This document shows, piece by piece, positions 37,320 to 46,244 of a stretch of 64,000 nt of DNA (the stretch's first letter is position 1; each line of letters begins with the position of its first letter). The notes below the pieces were generated by a model. It did no database searches. It saw only the letters and a list, made by a program, of their open reading frames with translations, and was not told the origin of the DNA. The DNA is from a virus. The position numbers and the translations under genes were made by a program. The DNA lies in the IMG/VR virus record IMGVR_UViG_3300024326_000001, positions 62,001-126,000 of that record. One strand, 5' to 3'.

Positions 37320-40300
37320 ATGAGCACTAAAAAAACATTCGAAAGCTTTGTAAATTCAATGAACGAAAACGTTGATTTATATAAAGTATACAAAAAGGTT
37401 TCTGGGAAATATTCCTTGAGAAAGCCTTCTTATTGGGGAGATCTATTTAACCAAAGAGCTTCTATTCCATATAGAGAATTAACTAAATATGATAAAGAAT
37501 TACATTCCTTAGACGTATACACTACTAAAGAATTAGGATGTCATAACGAATATCCATTACAATCTAACTTTAAAGTTCAAGTGCCACAGGTATTTGTATT
37601 ATATTGTAACACTGAATCAGGTGAGCTTGGAGAGTATTATGGAATGAGTATTCTTGTAAATACAGAAGGAGCAACATATCCAAGATATGCATGTGGTATG
37701 CCAGATTTCGAACCAGAATTACATAACTTTGTAAATGGAATTCCTGAAAGCTATTTAAACATTGTAACGACTGGTGCTCAATTGTTACATGAACAGATGA
37801 TAGTTGAAGGTCAATTTTCATGGCTTACATCCGATACAAACACACAAATAGGTTCTGAAAGACAGAACATGATTACAGTATTTATGTATGATAATATGGG
37901 TAACAAGTGGACGGAAAAGGATTATGAAGGATATGGTGAATTTGGTGGAATGGATTATTATGATCTTGTTGCTACAATGAATGGATATACTGAAGAAGAT
38001 GTTAAAACAATGAAAGGTTCATTTAAAGAATTAAGACAACTTGGTATTGATTTAGCATTCGGTAAAATAAAGACCAAAGATAAAAAGAAAAAGACATTAT
38101 TCCCTGCATTAGTTGAAGATCCAAGATTTAATTGGAAAAGACATGACTTTACTGAAGAAGCAGAATCTGATCCAAATCAATCATGGTATCAAGAACCTGA
38201 GTATGATGATTATGAAGATGATGACGATTACGAAAACGGATGGTATGAATCAAAGGTTACTGAAGCCAAAAAGCTTACAATTAAAGATGTTGAAAAGGCA
38301 TGGGATTTTTCTTATGGTGAAGATTTTGAATATGAATATGGTAGTGTCTATGTTGAAATCATGGGAAAATATAAAGGTAAAATTACTAAAGATGAATTAG
38401 CTAAAATATGGGACGACAAGTATGGTGAAGATTTACAAAGTGAACATGGTGGATTCTTTGATAAGCTAGACGAAAATTTAAATGAAGCTACTGTAGTAAT
38501 GGATGCAATAGATCCTAAATCAAAAACACTCAAAAAGCTTTTAAAGAAATATAATGTTAAAATGAAAGTTTTAACAATGAACGGCCCTGGTGGCAATTGG
38601 CCAGAAGTTGAAATGACAGGTTCAAGAGAAGATTTACAATCAGTATTAGCCGATCCTAATGGATGGGACGATCCTGAATTAGGAGAATACATTGAAGAAT
38701 CTAATATATTAGAAGCTAGATCTATTAACAAGATTTCAAAGGAATTTGGAGAAACAGTTAATAAGATGAAAGATATTGTAAAGATATACATCGCTGCGGA
38801 AGATGGAAGTGATGAGAAAGCAGCAACTAGACAGCAGCTAATAGATTTAACAGCAAAAAAGAAAGCTCTTACAAATGAACTAGATGATGCAGTAGCTGGT
38901 AAAAACAAAGATGTAAAATTAGTTATCAGTGAGGGTGTTATGTCTGACATTCACCAAATGATAGGTAATCACAAATCATTTGATACTTTTCAGAAAGAAT
39001 TCTTTAAAGAATACGGACATAAGAAAGTAATGAAGAAAACTCCAGAGTTTTTAGAATGGTTAAAGGCACTATATAATGATTTTGAATATACGTCAGGTGA
39101 AGCTGTTGAAGAAAGGTATACTAAAAAGTCATTATTAAAAAAATTAGGAGATGCAGATGATGCAATGATTCAAACCGGAAACGGAAAAGAATATATCATT
39201 TATAATCCTGATTCTAATAACGATGACAATGCTGCAATGTGGCATGATAAATCAGTATTTGCACTAGATCAAGACGGTGGAGAGCATGAAATAGCATATA
39301 AGGATATAGGGCTAGTAATGGTAGAATCAGCAGTTAATGAAGATGTGTATGCAGACTTAGAAGACACTATTTCTAATATGGAATTTGATGCATATCAAAA
39401 CTTAGCATCTGAATTTGGTATAGATGCTGAAGATCCCAACGAAATGATGGACTTTATTCAAAATGAACTTGACAAGAAGGGTGCTAAACTCTTAATCAAG
39501 AACATTGAAAAAGGAGTTTATGAATCATTAGTTAATGAAAAGGACGACGCCGGTGACCACTTAGATAATCTTGCAGATTTAGTAGGTAAAGCTAAAGATT
39601 TCTTTGCAATCGGTAAAGAATTAAAAGCAGGTAAATACAAATACGACTATAGTGATAGTATGATGCCAATGTATACGATAAAAGCAGATGGTTTTAAATT
39701 TGCAATACTTAACAAAAGATATGTTGACGGCGGCGATAGAGAAGTTGGAGAGATTGCTATTGGCCTAATGGAATCAATGGTTATTGAAGCTAAGGGTTTT
39801 AAAAACGATGAAGATTTCGAAGAATTTTTAAAAGAAATCGATGCTATGCCAGAAAGAGCAGTTAGAAAGATAATGGGTAAAGAATATATCGATACTCCTG
39901 GTTTTTATCAAGATGAAAAAGACAATTATGATGATGTAATTGACTTCATGATTTCAAACATGGGTGCAAATATTTATCACCAATTAGAACAGTGGTGGGA
40001 ATTAAACGTAATGAAACCGGGTCTTAGAGAATCTAAAATTCAAATAAAAAGAAGATATACCGATAATCATCCTGCACAAACTTCAGGTAGAACTGCTAAA
40101 GTCAGAAACGCAATGATCGAGGCATTAGCGGATGGTGTATTAACAGAAGAAGAATTCAATAATATTCTAAAAGAAAAATCAATCGATAATAAAAGATGGA
40201 TGAGAAGAAATTCTAAATACTTTACAGTAAGTGAAAATGGAATTGGTCTTTCTAAATTTGGAAAAAGAATATTAACTGGAATTAAACCAGTTGTTAGTTT

Positions 40301-40538
40301 AACATTAGAATCTTTTATTAACGAAGCTAATTATATTAAATTTAAAGGAAAGAAAGTAGATATTAGTTCATTAGAAATGGAAGATGTTGATATGAAAGAT
40401 TATCCAGATTTCACAGATGCATTCTTTAGTTATGGTGAATATTCTAATGGAAAAGAAATGACTGACGAAGAATTATCAGATTTCACAGATGATAATCCAG
40501 ACTTAGCTAATGAATTAGCACATGATTCCTTACATTAA
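37320..40538 (+). CDS. Large polyprotein-like protein with about nine cleavage-type motifs
   Basis: A 1072-residue acidic protein built from short domains divided by the same motif class. Candidate cuts fall after Glu16 (SMNE), Glu315 (ESKVTEA), Glu389 (ENLNEA), Glu465 (ESNILEA), Glu538 (VISEG), Glu674 (ESAVNED), Glu740 (ESLVNEK), Glu823 (ESMVIEA) and Glu1002 (ESFINEA). The pieces would be about 60-300 residues. The N-terminus (KKTFESFVNSMNE) looks like a capsid-targeting peptide. An Asp/Glu/Tyr-rich patch at about 290-310 separates the first domain. I recognise no catalytic domain in any piece. The likely role is a precursor of several packaged proteins, by inference. Confidence 0.6.
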   Translation: MSTKKTFESFVNSMNENVDLYKVYKKVSGKYSLRKPSYWGDLFNQRASIPYRELTKYDKELHSLDVYTTKELGCHNEYPLQSNFKVQVPQVFVLYCNTESGELGEYYGMSILVNTEGATYPRYACGMPDFEPELHNFVNGIPESYLNIVTTGAQLLHEQMIVEGQFSWLTSDTNTQIGSERQNMITVFMYDNMGNKWTEKDYEGYGEFGGMDYYDLVATMNGYTEEDVKTMKGSFKELRQLGIDLAFGKIKTKDKKKKTLFPALVEDPRFNWKRHDFTEEAESDPNQSWYQEPEYDDYEDDDDYENGWYESKVTEAKKLTIKDVEKAWDFSYGEDFEYEYGSVYVEIMGKYKGKITKDELAKIWDDKYGEDLQSEHGGFFDKLDENLNEATVVMDAIDPKSKTLKKLLKKYNVKMKVLTMNGPGGNWPEVEMTGSREDLQSVLADPNGWDDPELGEYIEESNILEARSINKISKEFGETVNKMKDIVKIYIAAEDGSDEKAATRQQLIDLTAKKKALTNELDDAVAGKNKDVKLVISEGVMSDIHQMIGNHKSFDTFQKEFFKEYGHKKVMKKTPEFLEWLKALYNDFEYTSGEAVEERYTKKSLLKKLGDADDAMIQTGNGKEYIIYNPDSNNDDNAAMWHDKSVFALDQDGGEHEIAYKDIGLVMVESAVNEDVYADLEDTISNMEFDAYQNLASEFGIDAEDPNEMMDFIQNELDKKGAKLLIKNIEKGVYESLVNEKDDAGDHLDNLADLVGKAKDFFAIGKELKAGKYKYDYSDSMMPMYTIKADGFKFAILNKRYVDGGDREVGEIAIGLMESMVIEAKGFKNDEDFEEFLKEIDAMPERAVRKIMGKEYIDTPGFYQDEKDNYDDVIDFMISNMGANIYHQLEQWWELNVMKPGLRESKIQIKRRYTDNHPAQTSGRTAKVRNAMIEALADGVLTEEEFNNILKEKSIDNKRWMRRNSKYFTVSENGIGLSKFGKRILTGIKPVVSLTLESFINEANYIKFKGKKVDISSLEMEDVDMKDYPDFTDAFFSYGEYSNGKEMTDEELSDFTDDNPDLANELAHDSLH

Positions 40539-40540
40539 AA

Positions 40541-40548
40541 GATATATA
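40541..40548 (+). promoter_or_regulatory. GATATATA motif, candidate late promoter
   Basis: The octamer starts two bases after the preceding stop codon, in a 34-base gap, 24 bases before the next ATG. Position and spacing match those at 9701, 18085, 25064 and 63491. Confidence 0.4.
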
Positions 40549-40572
40549 CTATTATAAACAAAACAATATAAA

Positions 40573-41907
40573 ATGAAACTATATACTAACTTCGATAATT
40601 TTATCAATGAAGCAAAGGTTATGAAGCAGAAAGATACTGCTAAAATAGCAAAAAAATTAGCAGCTGCTCTTTCAAAAGCAGACGGAAAAGAATTCACAAT
40701 TTCTAAAAATTCATTAGATTCCGGTGGTTTTGATCTAGATATGGATGGAGACGAATATGCAGGAGGAACTTATTTTATTGGTGATGCTGGTGAAATAGTA
40801 AACGCAGCAACACATAATGATGTATATGGTCACATGGACGATAGCGAAGCTGAATTAGTTAAAACAATTAAAAAGGGTAAATTTGCAAAATACAGAGCAA
40901 CTGAATCTTTAGAACTTAATGAAGCTCTAGCTTCTTCCAAGTTAAGAGGATTAATAGACATCAAAAAAGGTGGTAAGGAATTAATTAAAGGTATATACGG
41001 TCTTGCTAAAGTAGCACTAGATAAAGTTACCGATGATATGATAATTTCTAATAGCAACCCAGTTGAAGTTTATAAGAAAGCAAAAACATTCGGAAACGTA
41101 ATTGTATTTTGGATTTCTAGAAATGAAAAAGAAAATGAATATGCTCCTTCTTCCGGAAGATATGTTGAAATGATTCCTGGAAATTGTTTATTAGCTGTTT
41201 CTAATGGAAAAAATGAAATGTTTCAGAACGATTCAATATGGAATAGAAACAGCGACACAATAGGTGGTAAGAAAAACACAAGAAGACTTAAGAACATGGG
41301 TAAATACCCTGGATCTAAAGATACTGTCGGTGTTAACAAATCACACAACCAATATAGTGGAACGGGATTAGGTAACATTAAAAGAATTGCGGAAATGTCT
41401 GACGAATGTTACATTATTAATTTAGACACATTAAGAGCTTCTTTATCTACCGATGATAAGACATCTGCAAGAGCAGAGGCAAAATCTGGAGCTACTGCAC
41501 TTACAAACCCTAAGAAAATCAAAGAGGATAACTTAACAAGGTATAACGATATTCTTGCGAAGAAAGCTGATAACCCAGATAAAATAGACAAGAAAGTTAA
41601 AGAAATTATCGAAGATGCACACCAATTCTTAATGGCTGGTTTAGCTAAAAAAGAATTAGGAAACTATAACGAATTAACAATAGGAAAAGACCCTAAAGGA
41701 AGAGAAATTAGACCTAGAGATTTAACCAATTATATTGCAAATATATTGTCAGATTATCAAGGATATGTTTCAGCATACGTTAATATGAAAACTGAAGAAG
41801 AAAAATTCGGTTCATCAAGTTCTTGGTATATGAGAGATGCTAAGCGTAAAGCACTAGAGCTTAAGCAAAGAATGGCTAAATGGGATAATAAAAACATAGT
41901 TTGGTAA
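40573..41907 (+). CDS. Putative packaged head protein with capsid-targeting-like N-terminus
   Basis: A 444-residue protein starting MKLYTNFDNFINEAK, with Glu13 as the likely prohead-protease cut, close to the T4 internal-protein leader. A second motif, ESLELNEA ending at Glu117, would separate a first domain (14-117, with an acidic DLDMDGDEYAGG segment) from a basic second domain. The latter (118-444) has a conserved-looking core (GNVIVFWISRNEKENEY) and a Lys/Arg-rich C-terminus. It could be a toxin-like or host-takeover domain, but no family is recognised. Its stop is one base before the next ATG. Confidence 0.55.
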   Translation: MKLYTNFDNFINEAKVMKQKDTAKIAKKLAAALSKADGKEFTISKNSLDSGGFDLDMDGDEYAGGTYFIGDAGEIVNAATHNDVYGHMDDSEAELVKTIKKGKFAKYRATESLELNEALASSKLRGLIDIKKGGKELIKGIYGLAKVALDKVTDDMIISNSNPVEVYKKAKTFGNVIVFWISRNEKENEYAPSSGRYVEMIPGNCLLAVSNGKNEMFQNDSIWNRNSDTIGGKKNTRRLKNMGKYPGSKDTVGVNKSHNQYSGTGLGNIKRIAEMSDECYIINLDTLRASLSTDDKTSARAEAKSGATALTNPKKIKEDNLTRYNDILAKKADNPDKIDKKVKEIIEDAHQFLMAGLAKKELGNYNELTIGKDPKGREIRPRDLTNYIANILSDYQGYVSAYVNMKTEEEKFGSSSSWYMRDAKRKALELKQRMAKWDNKNIVW

Positions 41908-41908
41908 A

Positions 41909-42226
41909 ATGAAAAAAGTAAAATTATTTGAACAATACATTAATGAATCAGCTATCGATTTATTAGCAGATGAAATAGAAGATGCAAAAGCATTTGATGC
42001 GTTTTCAGATGGACAATCAGTTCAAGCAAGATCTACTAAAAAAACATGGGACGATGGTGTTCCAGTTTTAAAGTATATTGCTAGAGCTCCAAAAAAATCT
42101 GTTAAATTACCTAAGAAATTTAAAGTAGTAGACGACACTAAATATGGATGGTGGTATTTACAAGTATCAGGAGTATGGTATGGCATCGAACAAGATGATT
42201 ATGGAACTCCACCATTTGAATATTAA
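41909..42226 (+). CDS. Small putative packaged protein with capsid-targeting-like N-terminus
   Basis: A 105-residue protein starting MKKVKLFEQYINESA, a near match to the other leaders with the cut expected after Glu13. The mature part would be about 92 residues, basic in the middle (KSVKLPKKFK) and Trp/Tyr-rich at the end (YGWWYLQVSGVWYGIEQ). Size and leader are comparable to T4 internal proteins I-III, which are about 90-190 residues, though the sequence is otherwise unlike them as far as I can see. Function unknown. Confidence 0.55.
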   Translation: MKKVKLFEQYINESAIDLLADEIEDAKAFDAFSDGQSVQARSTKKTWDDGVPVLKYIARAPKKSVKLPKKFKVVDDTKYGWWYLQVSGVWYGIEQDDYGTPPFEY

Positions 42227-42229
42227 GAT

Positions 42230-44101
42230 ATGGAATTAAACGAAAACGAAAACTTATCACTTGGCGATATGGCCGGAATGGGAGAAGTCTCTTTACCATC
42301 TGAAACATCAGTTGGATCAGGGGATATTCCAGCCGGAAAAGGAGATGCCGAAGAAGAGTATAAGAAGAAGAGAAATAAAAAGAAACAACGCGAAATGAAA
42401 AACATTATATCATTTGAATCTTTCGGATCACTTGATGAAGGTAAAACAATATCTTCTTCTAAAATATCTATGATGGGTGCAAGAGTTCTTAATAAAATTA
42501 GCATCGGTACTATATTTGATACAGAAGATGGAAACTATGAAATTACGGATTATGGCCGACAGGCAAATGCATTTAAAGAATTTGAAGCAGAACATAATGG
42601 TAAAAAAGTAAAGGTAAAATTAACTGCAATGTATGGTGTTAAGTTAGAAGTAACTGACGATGTACGCAGCGCTAGATTTAATAAAGAAGTAAAGCTAAAT
42701 TCTATTATTTTAGAATCGGTTAATGAAGGTAAGTTTGACGGTATTGCAGATTTAGTAAAATCTTTACATTTTGAAATGGATCCTAAAACTGCCGAAGAAA
42801 AGAAGATTGAAATAGGTTACAGACAAGGAGAAGTAACAAAGCGTAAACAAATTGAAGGTGGTAATTATTCACTAAGAAGATTCAGAAAAGAAATTAAATA
42901 TTGGGACGGTAATAAAAGAGATCAAGAATGGGCAGAAGGCGTATTTGCTGGTCCAGACCATTATAATACTGTAAAGTCAACATTAGGAGCTGGTCCTCAT
43001 AAGAAAGCTGTTAAGAAAGTAAGATGGACTCAAAGGAAATATGACCAATGGTTAGAAGACGTTGCATCAAACGACGGTTGGAAGAATGCCTATGATATGG
43101 CACAAAACGCCCAATTCGAACCAGGTCTTATTGATTGGGTTGAGAAAAACTTTAGAGGTGATGATCCAATGCAAAGAATCCAATGGGATATTGAAGCATT
43201 TGCAGAATCAACATCCACTAAACTGACTCATTTAAAATCTATTAATGAAGATGTTATTTTAGATAAAGAAACAGATGATGAAATATTCGATTCAGAAACA
43301 TACTATACAATAAGTAAGGTTTTAGCTATTGCTAGAAAATCTAAAGAATGTAAAGAAGCATACAAAAGAGAATCTAACTTCGGTAATGGTTTACAAATGG
43401 CTGAACGTTTAAAAAAGGAATTTCCAAAAATTCAATTCAAATGTAGAGTTTATAGATCAGAATGGAATTATGGAGGTAACTTATGTTTGAGCATTGAGCT
43501 TCGAGGAAAATCATGGAAACATGAAGTATTTAAGTTTCAGTCTAACAACTCAACGCGTAAACCTAATTATTCATTTGCAAAATTATTCAATGGAACCAAA
43601 AAAGTATCAACTGGAAAGGTAGAAGATGATTGGGGTATGGGAACTGTACATGGTTCTTATCAATCTATTTCTAGCTTTGATAAATTTATGGATGATGTAG
43701 TTGGAGTTTTCAAAGATTACAAAAGAGTAAACGGAGTAGAATTTGACATGAAAACTATCCTAGCAGGTTTTAAAGCTAATGATAAAATATTAGCCGAATG
43801 GACTAGATTAAAGCCAAGAATCGAAAAGCAATATGACATCGCAAAGGCAAGCGGAAGAAAAGCACATAGAAGAATAGAATTAAGAATGCCTTATATTAGA
43901 ACGGCTGAAAAGAAAGTTTATTATAAGACTGACGAGCCAAGAGAATTAAGACATCCTGATGAATATGGAGAAAGCGCTTATAATATTATAGATGGAAGAG
44001 ATTACGCTAAGTACGAAGCTGCTCAAGCTAAGGTTTCAGATATGATTGAAAAGTTTTGTAAGAAACATAACTTTGAATTTGTATGGGCTGCTAGCTGGTA
44101 A
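42230..44101 (+). CDS. Putative packaged polyprotein with an N-terminal GSGD-type extension
   Basis: A 623-residue protein. Residues 1-55 are a Gly/Ser/Glu segment (GDMAGMGEVSLP, then VGSGDIPAGKGD) ending in a run of Lys and Arg. Then Met56 starts MKNIISFESFGSLDEG, which is itself a capsid-targeting-like leader with a cut after Glu70. The ATG at 42395 may therefore be an alternative start. Further motifs are ESVNEG (Glu166) and KSINED (Glu340). The mature pieces are basic, and the last (341-623) holds many aromatic residues and ends FVWAASW. No catalytic family is recognised. A strong terminator follows. Confidence 0.55.
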   Translation: MELNENENLSLGDMAGMGEVSLPSETSVGSGDIPAGKGDAEEEYKKKRNKKKQREMKNIISFESFGSLDEGKTISSSKISMMGARVLNKISIGTIFDTEDGNYEITDYGRQANAFKEFEAEHNGKKVKVKLTAMYGVKLEVTDDVRSARFNKEVKLNSIILESVNEGKFDGIADLVKSLHFEMDPKTAEEKKIEIGYRQGEVTKRKQIEGGNYSLRRFRKEIKYWDGNKRDQEWAEGVFAGPDHYNTVKSTLGAGPHKKAVKKVRWTQRKYDQWLEDVASNDGWKNAYDMAQNAQFEPGLIDWVEKNFRGDDPMQRIQWDIEAFAESTSTKLTHLKSINEDVILDKETDDEIFDSETYYTISKVLAIARKSKECKEAYKRESNFGNGLQMAERLKKEFPKIQFKCRVYRSEWNYGGNLCLSIELRGKSWKHEVFKFQSNNSTRKPNYSFAKLFNGTKKVSTGKVEDDWGMGTVHGSYQSISSFDKFMDDVVGVFKDYKRVNGVEFDMKTILAGFKANDKILAEWTRLKPRIEKQYDIAKASGRKAHRRIELRMPYIRTAEKKVYYKTDEPRELRHPDEYGESAYNIIDGRDYAKYEAAQAKVSDMIEKFCKKHNFEFVWAASW

Positions 44102-44127
44102 TCTTTAAAATATTTAAACAATTTAAG

Positions 44128-44160
44128 AATGCTCTGTATAACTACAGAGCATTTTTTATT
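44128..44160 (+). terminator. Rho-independent terminator
   Basis: AATGCTCTGTA and TACAGAGCATT form a perfect 11-pair stem with the loop TAAC, followed by a T-rich tail. It closes the putative packaged-protein block and precedes the methylglyoxal synthase gene. Confidence 0.9.
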
Positions 44161-44168
44161 AATAGAGT

Positions 44169-44561
44169 ATGGACAAGATGAGATTCGCATTAATTGCGCA
44201 CGATAACAAAAAAGCAGACATGGTAGCATTTGTATCTAAGAGATTAGATTTCTTTAACAGTGATGCAGTAGACATAGTTACCACAGGAACTACGGGGAAA
44301 AAGGTAGAGCATGCTGGAATTGATAGAGTTTCTACTGTTCAAAGTGGTCCTCTAGGTGGAGATGCTGAAATAGCGGCAATGGTAGTTAGAGGAGAAATCA
44401 CAGGCGTAATATTCATGAGAGACCCTCTAGATAAACATCCACATGATGTAGATATATCAATGCTAATGAGACTTTGCGATGTCCATGACATCCCCTTGGC
44501 TACCAACTACAGCACTGCAAGTATTCTTATCAAGTGGTATAGATCTAAATATAAAATATAA
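44169..44561 (+). CDS. mgsA: Methylglyoxal synthase
   Basis: A 130-residue enzyme that converts dihydroxyacetone phosphate to methylglyoxal and phosphate. Family signatures are all visible: ALIAHDNKK (His11), TTGTTG at 38-43 for phosphate binding, SGPLGGDAEIA with catalytic Asp65, and DKHPHDVDISML with His92 and Asp95, then IPLATN. It is slightly shorter than E. coli MgsA (152). It stands alone behind a terminator and begins the metabolic block. A start at the second Met (44178) is also possible. The family is clear. Its use by a phage, perhaps redirecting host glycolysis, is inferred. Confidence 0.9.
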   Translation: MDKMRFALIAHDNKKADMVAFVSKRLDFFNSDAVDIVTTGTTGKKVEHAGIDRVSTVQSGPLGGDAEIAAMVVRGEITGVIFMRDPLDKHPHDVDISMLMRLCDVHDIPLATNYSTASILIKWYRSKYKI

Positions 44562-44579
44562 ACAATTTAGTTTTTTTAA

Positions 44580-44588
44580 GTATAATAC
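44580..44588 (+). promoter_or_regulatory. GTA(T/G)AATA-type motif, candidate promoter
   Basis: GTATAATAC lies just before the ATG at 44592 and after a run of seven T. It is related to the motifs at 47679, 49543 and 54571. The distance to the start is only a few bases, so it may instead be chance AT-rich sequence. Confidence 0.25.
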
Positions 44589-44591
44589 AAT

Positions 44592-44837
44592 ATGGATAAC
44601 ATTATCTTCAGACCCGAAAACTTTAACACATGGTCAATTCAAGCGATAGAGAAAATCGAAACTGTGATTGATTCATGTTCTAGTCTTTCCCATCTAGATG
44701 GAGCTAGAAAATTAGTTGATAACTTTACTATCATCACTGCACTTGAAGAAGATGATGAAAAATCTATTGAAATAATTATTCACCAGTTGTGGCTCAGAAT
44801 TAAGTTACAAGAAAATAAAATAAATGGATCAAAATAA
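44592..44837 (+). CDS. Small acidic helical protein of unknown function
   Basis: An 81-residue ORF with ATG in an A-rich context. It overlaps the next gene by 14 bases. It is predicted helical, with WSIQAIEKIETVID and an ITALEEDDEKSIEIIIHQLWLR stretch. No motif is recognised. Its coupling to the cytidylyltransferase gene suggests a shared transcript. Confidence 0.5.
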   Translation: MDNIIFRPENFNTWSIQAIEKIETVIDSCSSLSHLDGARKLVDNFTIITALEEDDEKSIEIIIHQLWLRIKLQENKINGSK

Positions 44838-45318
44838 AGGTAAAATAGGATTTACAGCAGGGAACTTCGATCTTCTTCACCCTGGATATATTTACACATT
44901 CGAAACAGCAAAAGAACACTGTGATTACTTTATGGTATTTCTGCAAAGAGATCCTTCGGAAACTAGATTTACTAAATACAAGCCAGTAATTCCATTATAC
45001 GAAAGATATAAAACTTTAATGGCTATTAAATACGTAGACGAAGTAGTTACATATCAAACAGAAGAAGATCTTATTAACTTAATGGAATTTTATAAACCAG
45101 ATGTTAGAATTTTAGGAGATGATTACATTGGTAAAAGATTCACAGGAGATCACATGCCAATTGAGGTTATTTATACAACTAGATCACATAATTGGTCTAC
45201 GACAAGAATTAAAGATTTAATAACTAAGCAAACCATCTTACAGAATCCTTCTATTATAGAAGAAAACGTAAAGTCATTAACAGCTGATGAAGCGGCTAAA
45301 ATAATTAATAACAAATGA
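44824..45318 (+). CDS. Cytidylyltransferase-like protein (TagD/glycerol-3-phosphate cytidylyltransferase family)
   Basis: A 164-residue protein with the N-terminal signature GNFDLLHPGYI at 13-23 and WSTTRIKDLI near 124-133, the two nucleotide-binding motifs of this family. The HxGH position reads HPGY, so the last His is replaced by Tyr. Such enzymes join a nucleotide to a phosphorylated polyol or sugar; the substrate cannot be told here. It overlaps the next gene (RmlB-like) by four bases, so a nucleotide-sugar route is likely. Confidence 0.75.
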   Translation: MDQNKGKIGFTAGNFDLLHPGYIYTFETAKEHCDYFMVFLQRDPSETRFTKYKPVIPLYERYKTLMAIKYVDEVVTYQTEEDLINLMEFYKPDVRILGDDYIGKRFTGDHMPIEVIYTTRSHNWSTTRIKDLITKQTILQNPSIIEENVKSLTADEAAKIINNK

Positions 45319-46244
45319 GAATAATAGTAACTGGTGGATTTGGATTTATAGGATCTGAATTTGTAAACACGATTGGTAGAAAAAACCCAACAGCAGAAAT
45401 TGTAGTAGTTGATAAAATGACTTATGCTGCAAATCCAAATAACATTAAAACTAAAGTAACATTAATTCAGAAAGATATTTGCGAAGTAACAGTAGAAGAT
45501 CTAGGAGAATATGATTTCCTTGTTCACTTCGCAGCTGAGAGTCATGTAGATAATTCTATTAAAGACGGAAGACCTTTCGTTAGAACAAACGTTGAAGGAA
45601 CGTTCAATCTTTTAGAGTGTGCTAGACAAAACCCTAATCTTAGAAAATTTATTCATATTTCTACAGATGAAGTTTACGGCGACATGGACGACATTAGTAA
45701 GGACGTAGTAGCGGATGAAGAATTTCCGCTAGTAGCTTCTTCTTATTATTCGGCGACTAAAGCATCATCAGACATGCTAGTCCTTTCAGCTAACAGAACA
45801 TTTGATCTTCCATATATTATTACCAGAACATGTAACAATTATGGTGCTCATCAACATAAAGAAAAATTTATCCCAACTATCATGCGCTCTATTAAAGAAG
45901 GAAAGAAAATTCCTGTTTATGGAGATGGAAAGCAAGTTAGAGAATGGATGGACGTAACAGACAACACTTTAGTTATTTATAACTTAATGATGTCAGACCG
46001 AATTAACGAAGTATTTAATATTGGTTCAGAGGAAAGATACACTAATTTAGAAGTTATTGAAATGATAGGAAACATCATGGGCAAAACTCCTGAATTTGAA
46101 TTTGTAGCAGACCGTCTAGGACATGATAGAAGATACGCACTTAATAGCTCAAAGGTAAATGCTATTTTAGGAGAAATGATCCCTTTATCCTTTGAAGAAT
46201 TTTTAAAAGAAGAAACATTTAAACTACTAGAAACTCAATTATGA
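45315..46244 (+). CDS. NAD-dependent sugar dehydratase/epimerase, RmlB-like
   Basis: A 309-residue short-chain dehydrogenase-fold enzyme. Residues 7-13 are GGFGFIG for NAD binding. VHFAAESHVDNSI and STDEVYG follow the dTDP-glucose 4,6-dehydratase pattern, and the catalytic pair is Tyr145-Lys149 (YSATK). Later motifs are TRTCNNYG and GDGKQVREWMDV, typical of RmlB. It would act in nucleotide-sugar synthesis, perhaps for glycan or DNA modification, with the neighbouring cytidylyltransferase and the glycosyltransferase at 48319. The exact substrate is uncertain. Slightly shorter than bacterial RmlB (about 350). Confidence 0.8.
   Translation: MRIIVTGGFGFIGSEFVNTIGRKNPTAEIVVVDKMTYAANPNNIKTKVTLIQKDICEVTVEDLGEYDFLVHFAAESHVDNSIKDGRPFVRTNVEGTFNLLECARQNPNLRKFIHISTDEVYGDMDDISKDVVADEEFPLVASSYYSATKASSDMLVLSANRTFDLPYIITRTCNNYGAHQHKEKFIPTIMRSIKEGKKIPVYGDGKQVREWMDVTDNTLVIYNLMMSDRINEVFNIGSEERYTNLEVIEMIGNIMGKTPEFEFVADRLGHDRRYALNSSKVNAILGEMIPLSFEEFLKEETFKLLETQL

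Noticed and set aside
38348-38950. A 200-residue ORF on the minus strand
   Set aside because: It is a shadow of the Glu/Lys/Asp-rich coding frame of the polyprotein-like gene, has Ser/Leu/Phe-rich mirrored composition, and lies wholly inside a convincing + strand gene.
44169-44561. A fragment of carbamoyl phosphate synthase (which has an MGS-like domain)
   Set aside because: It is a stand-alone ORF with all methylglyoxal synthase catalytic residues (His11, Asp65, His92, Asp95) and a terminator in front.
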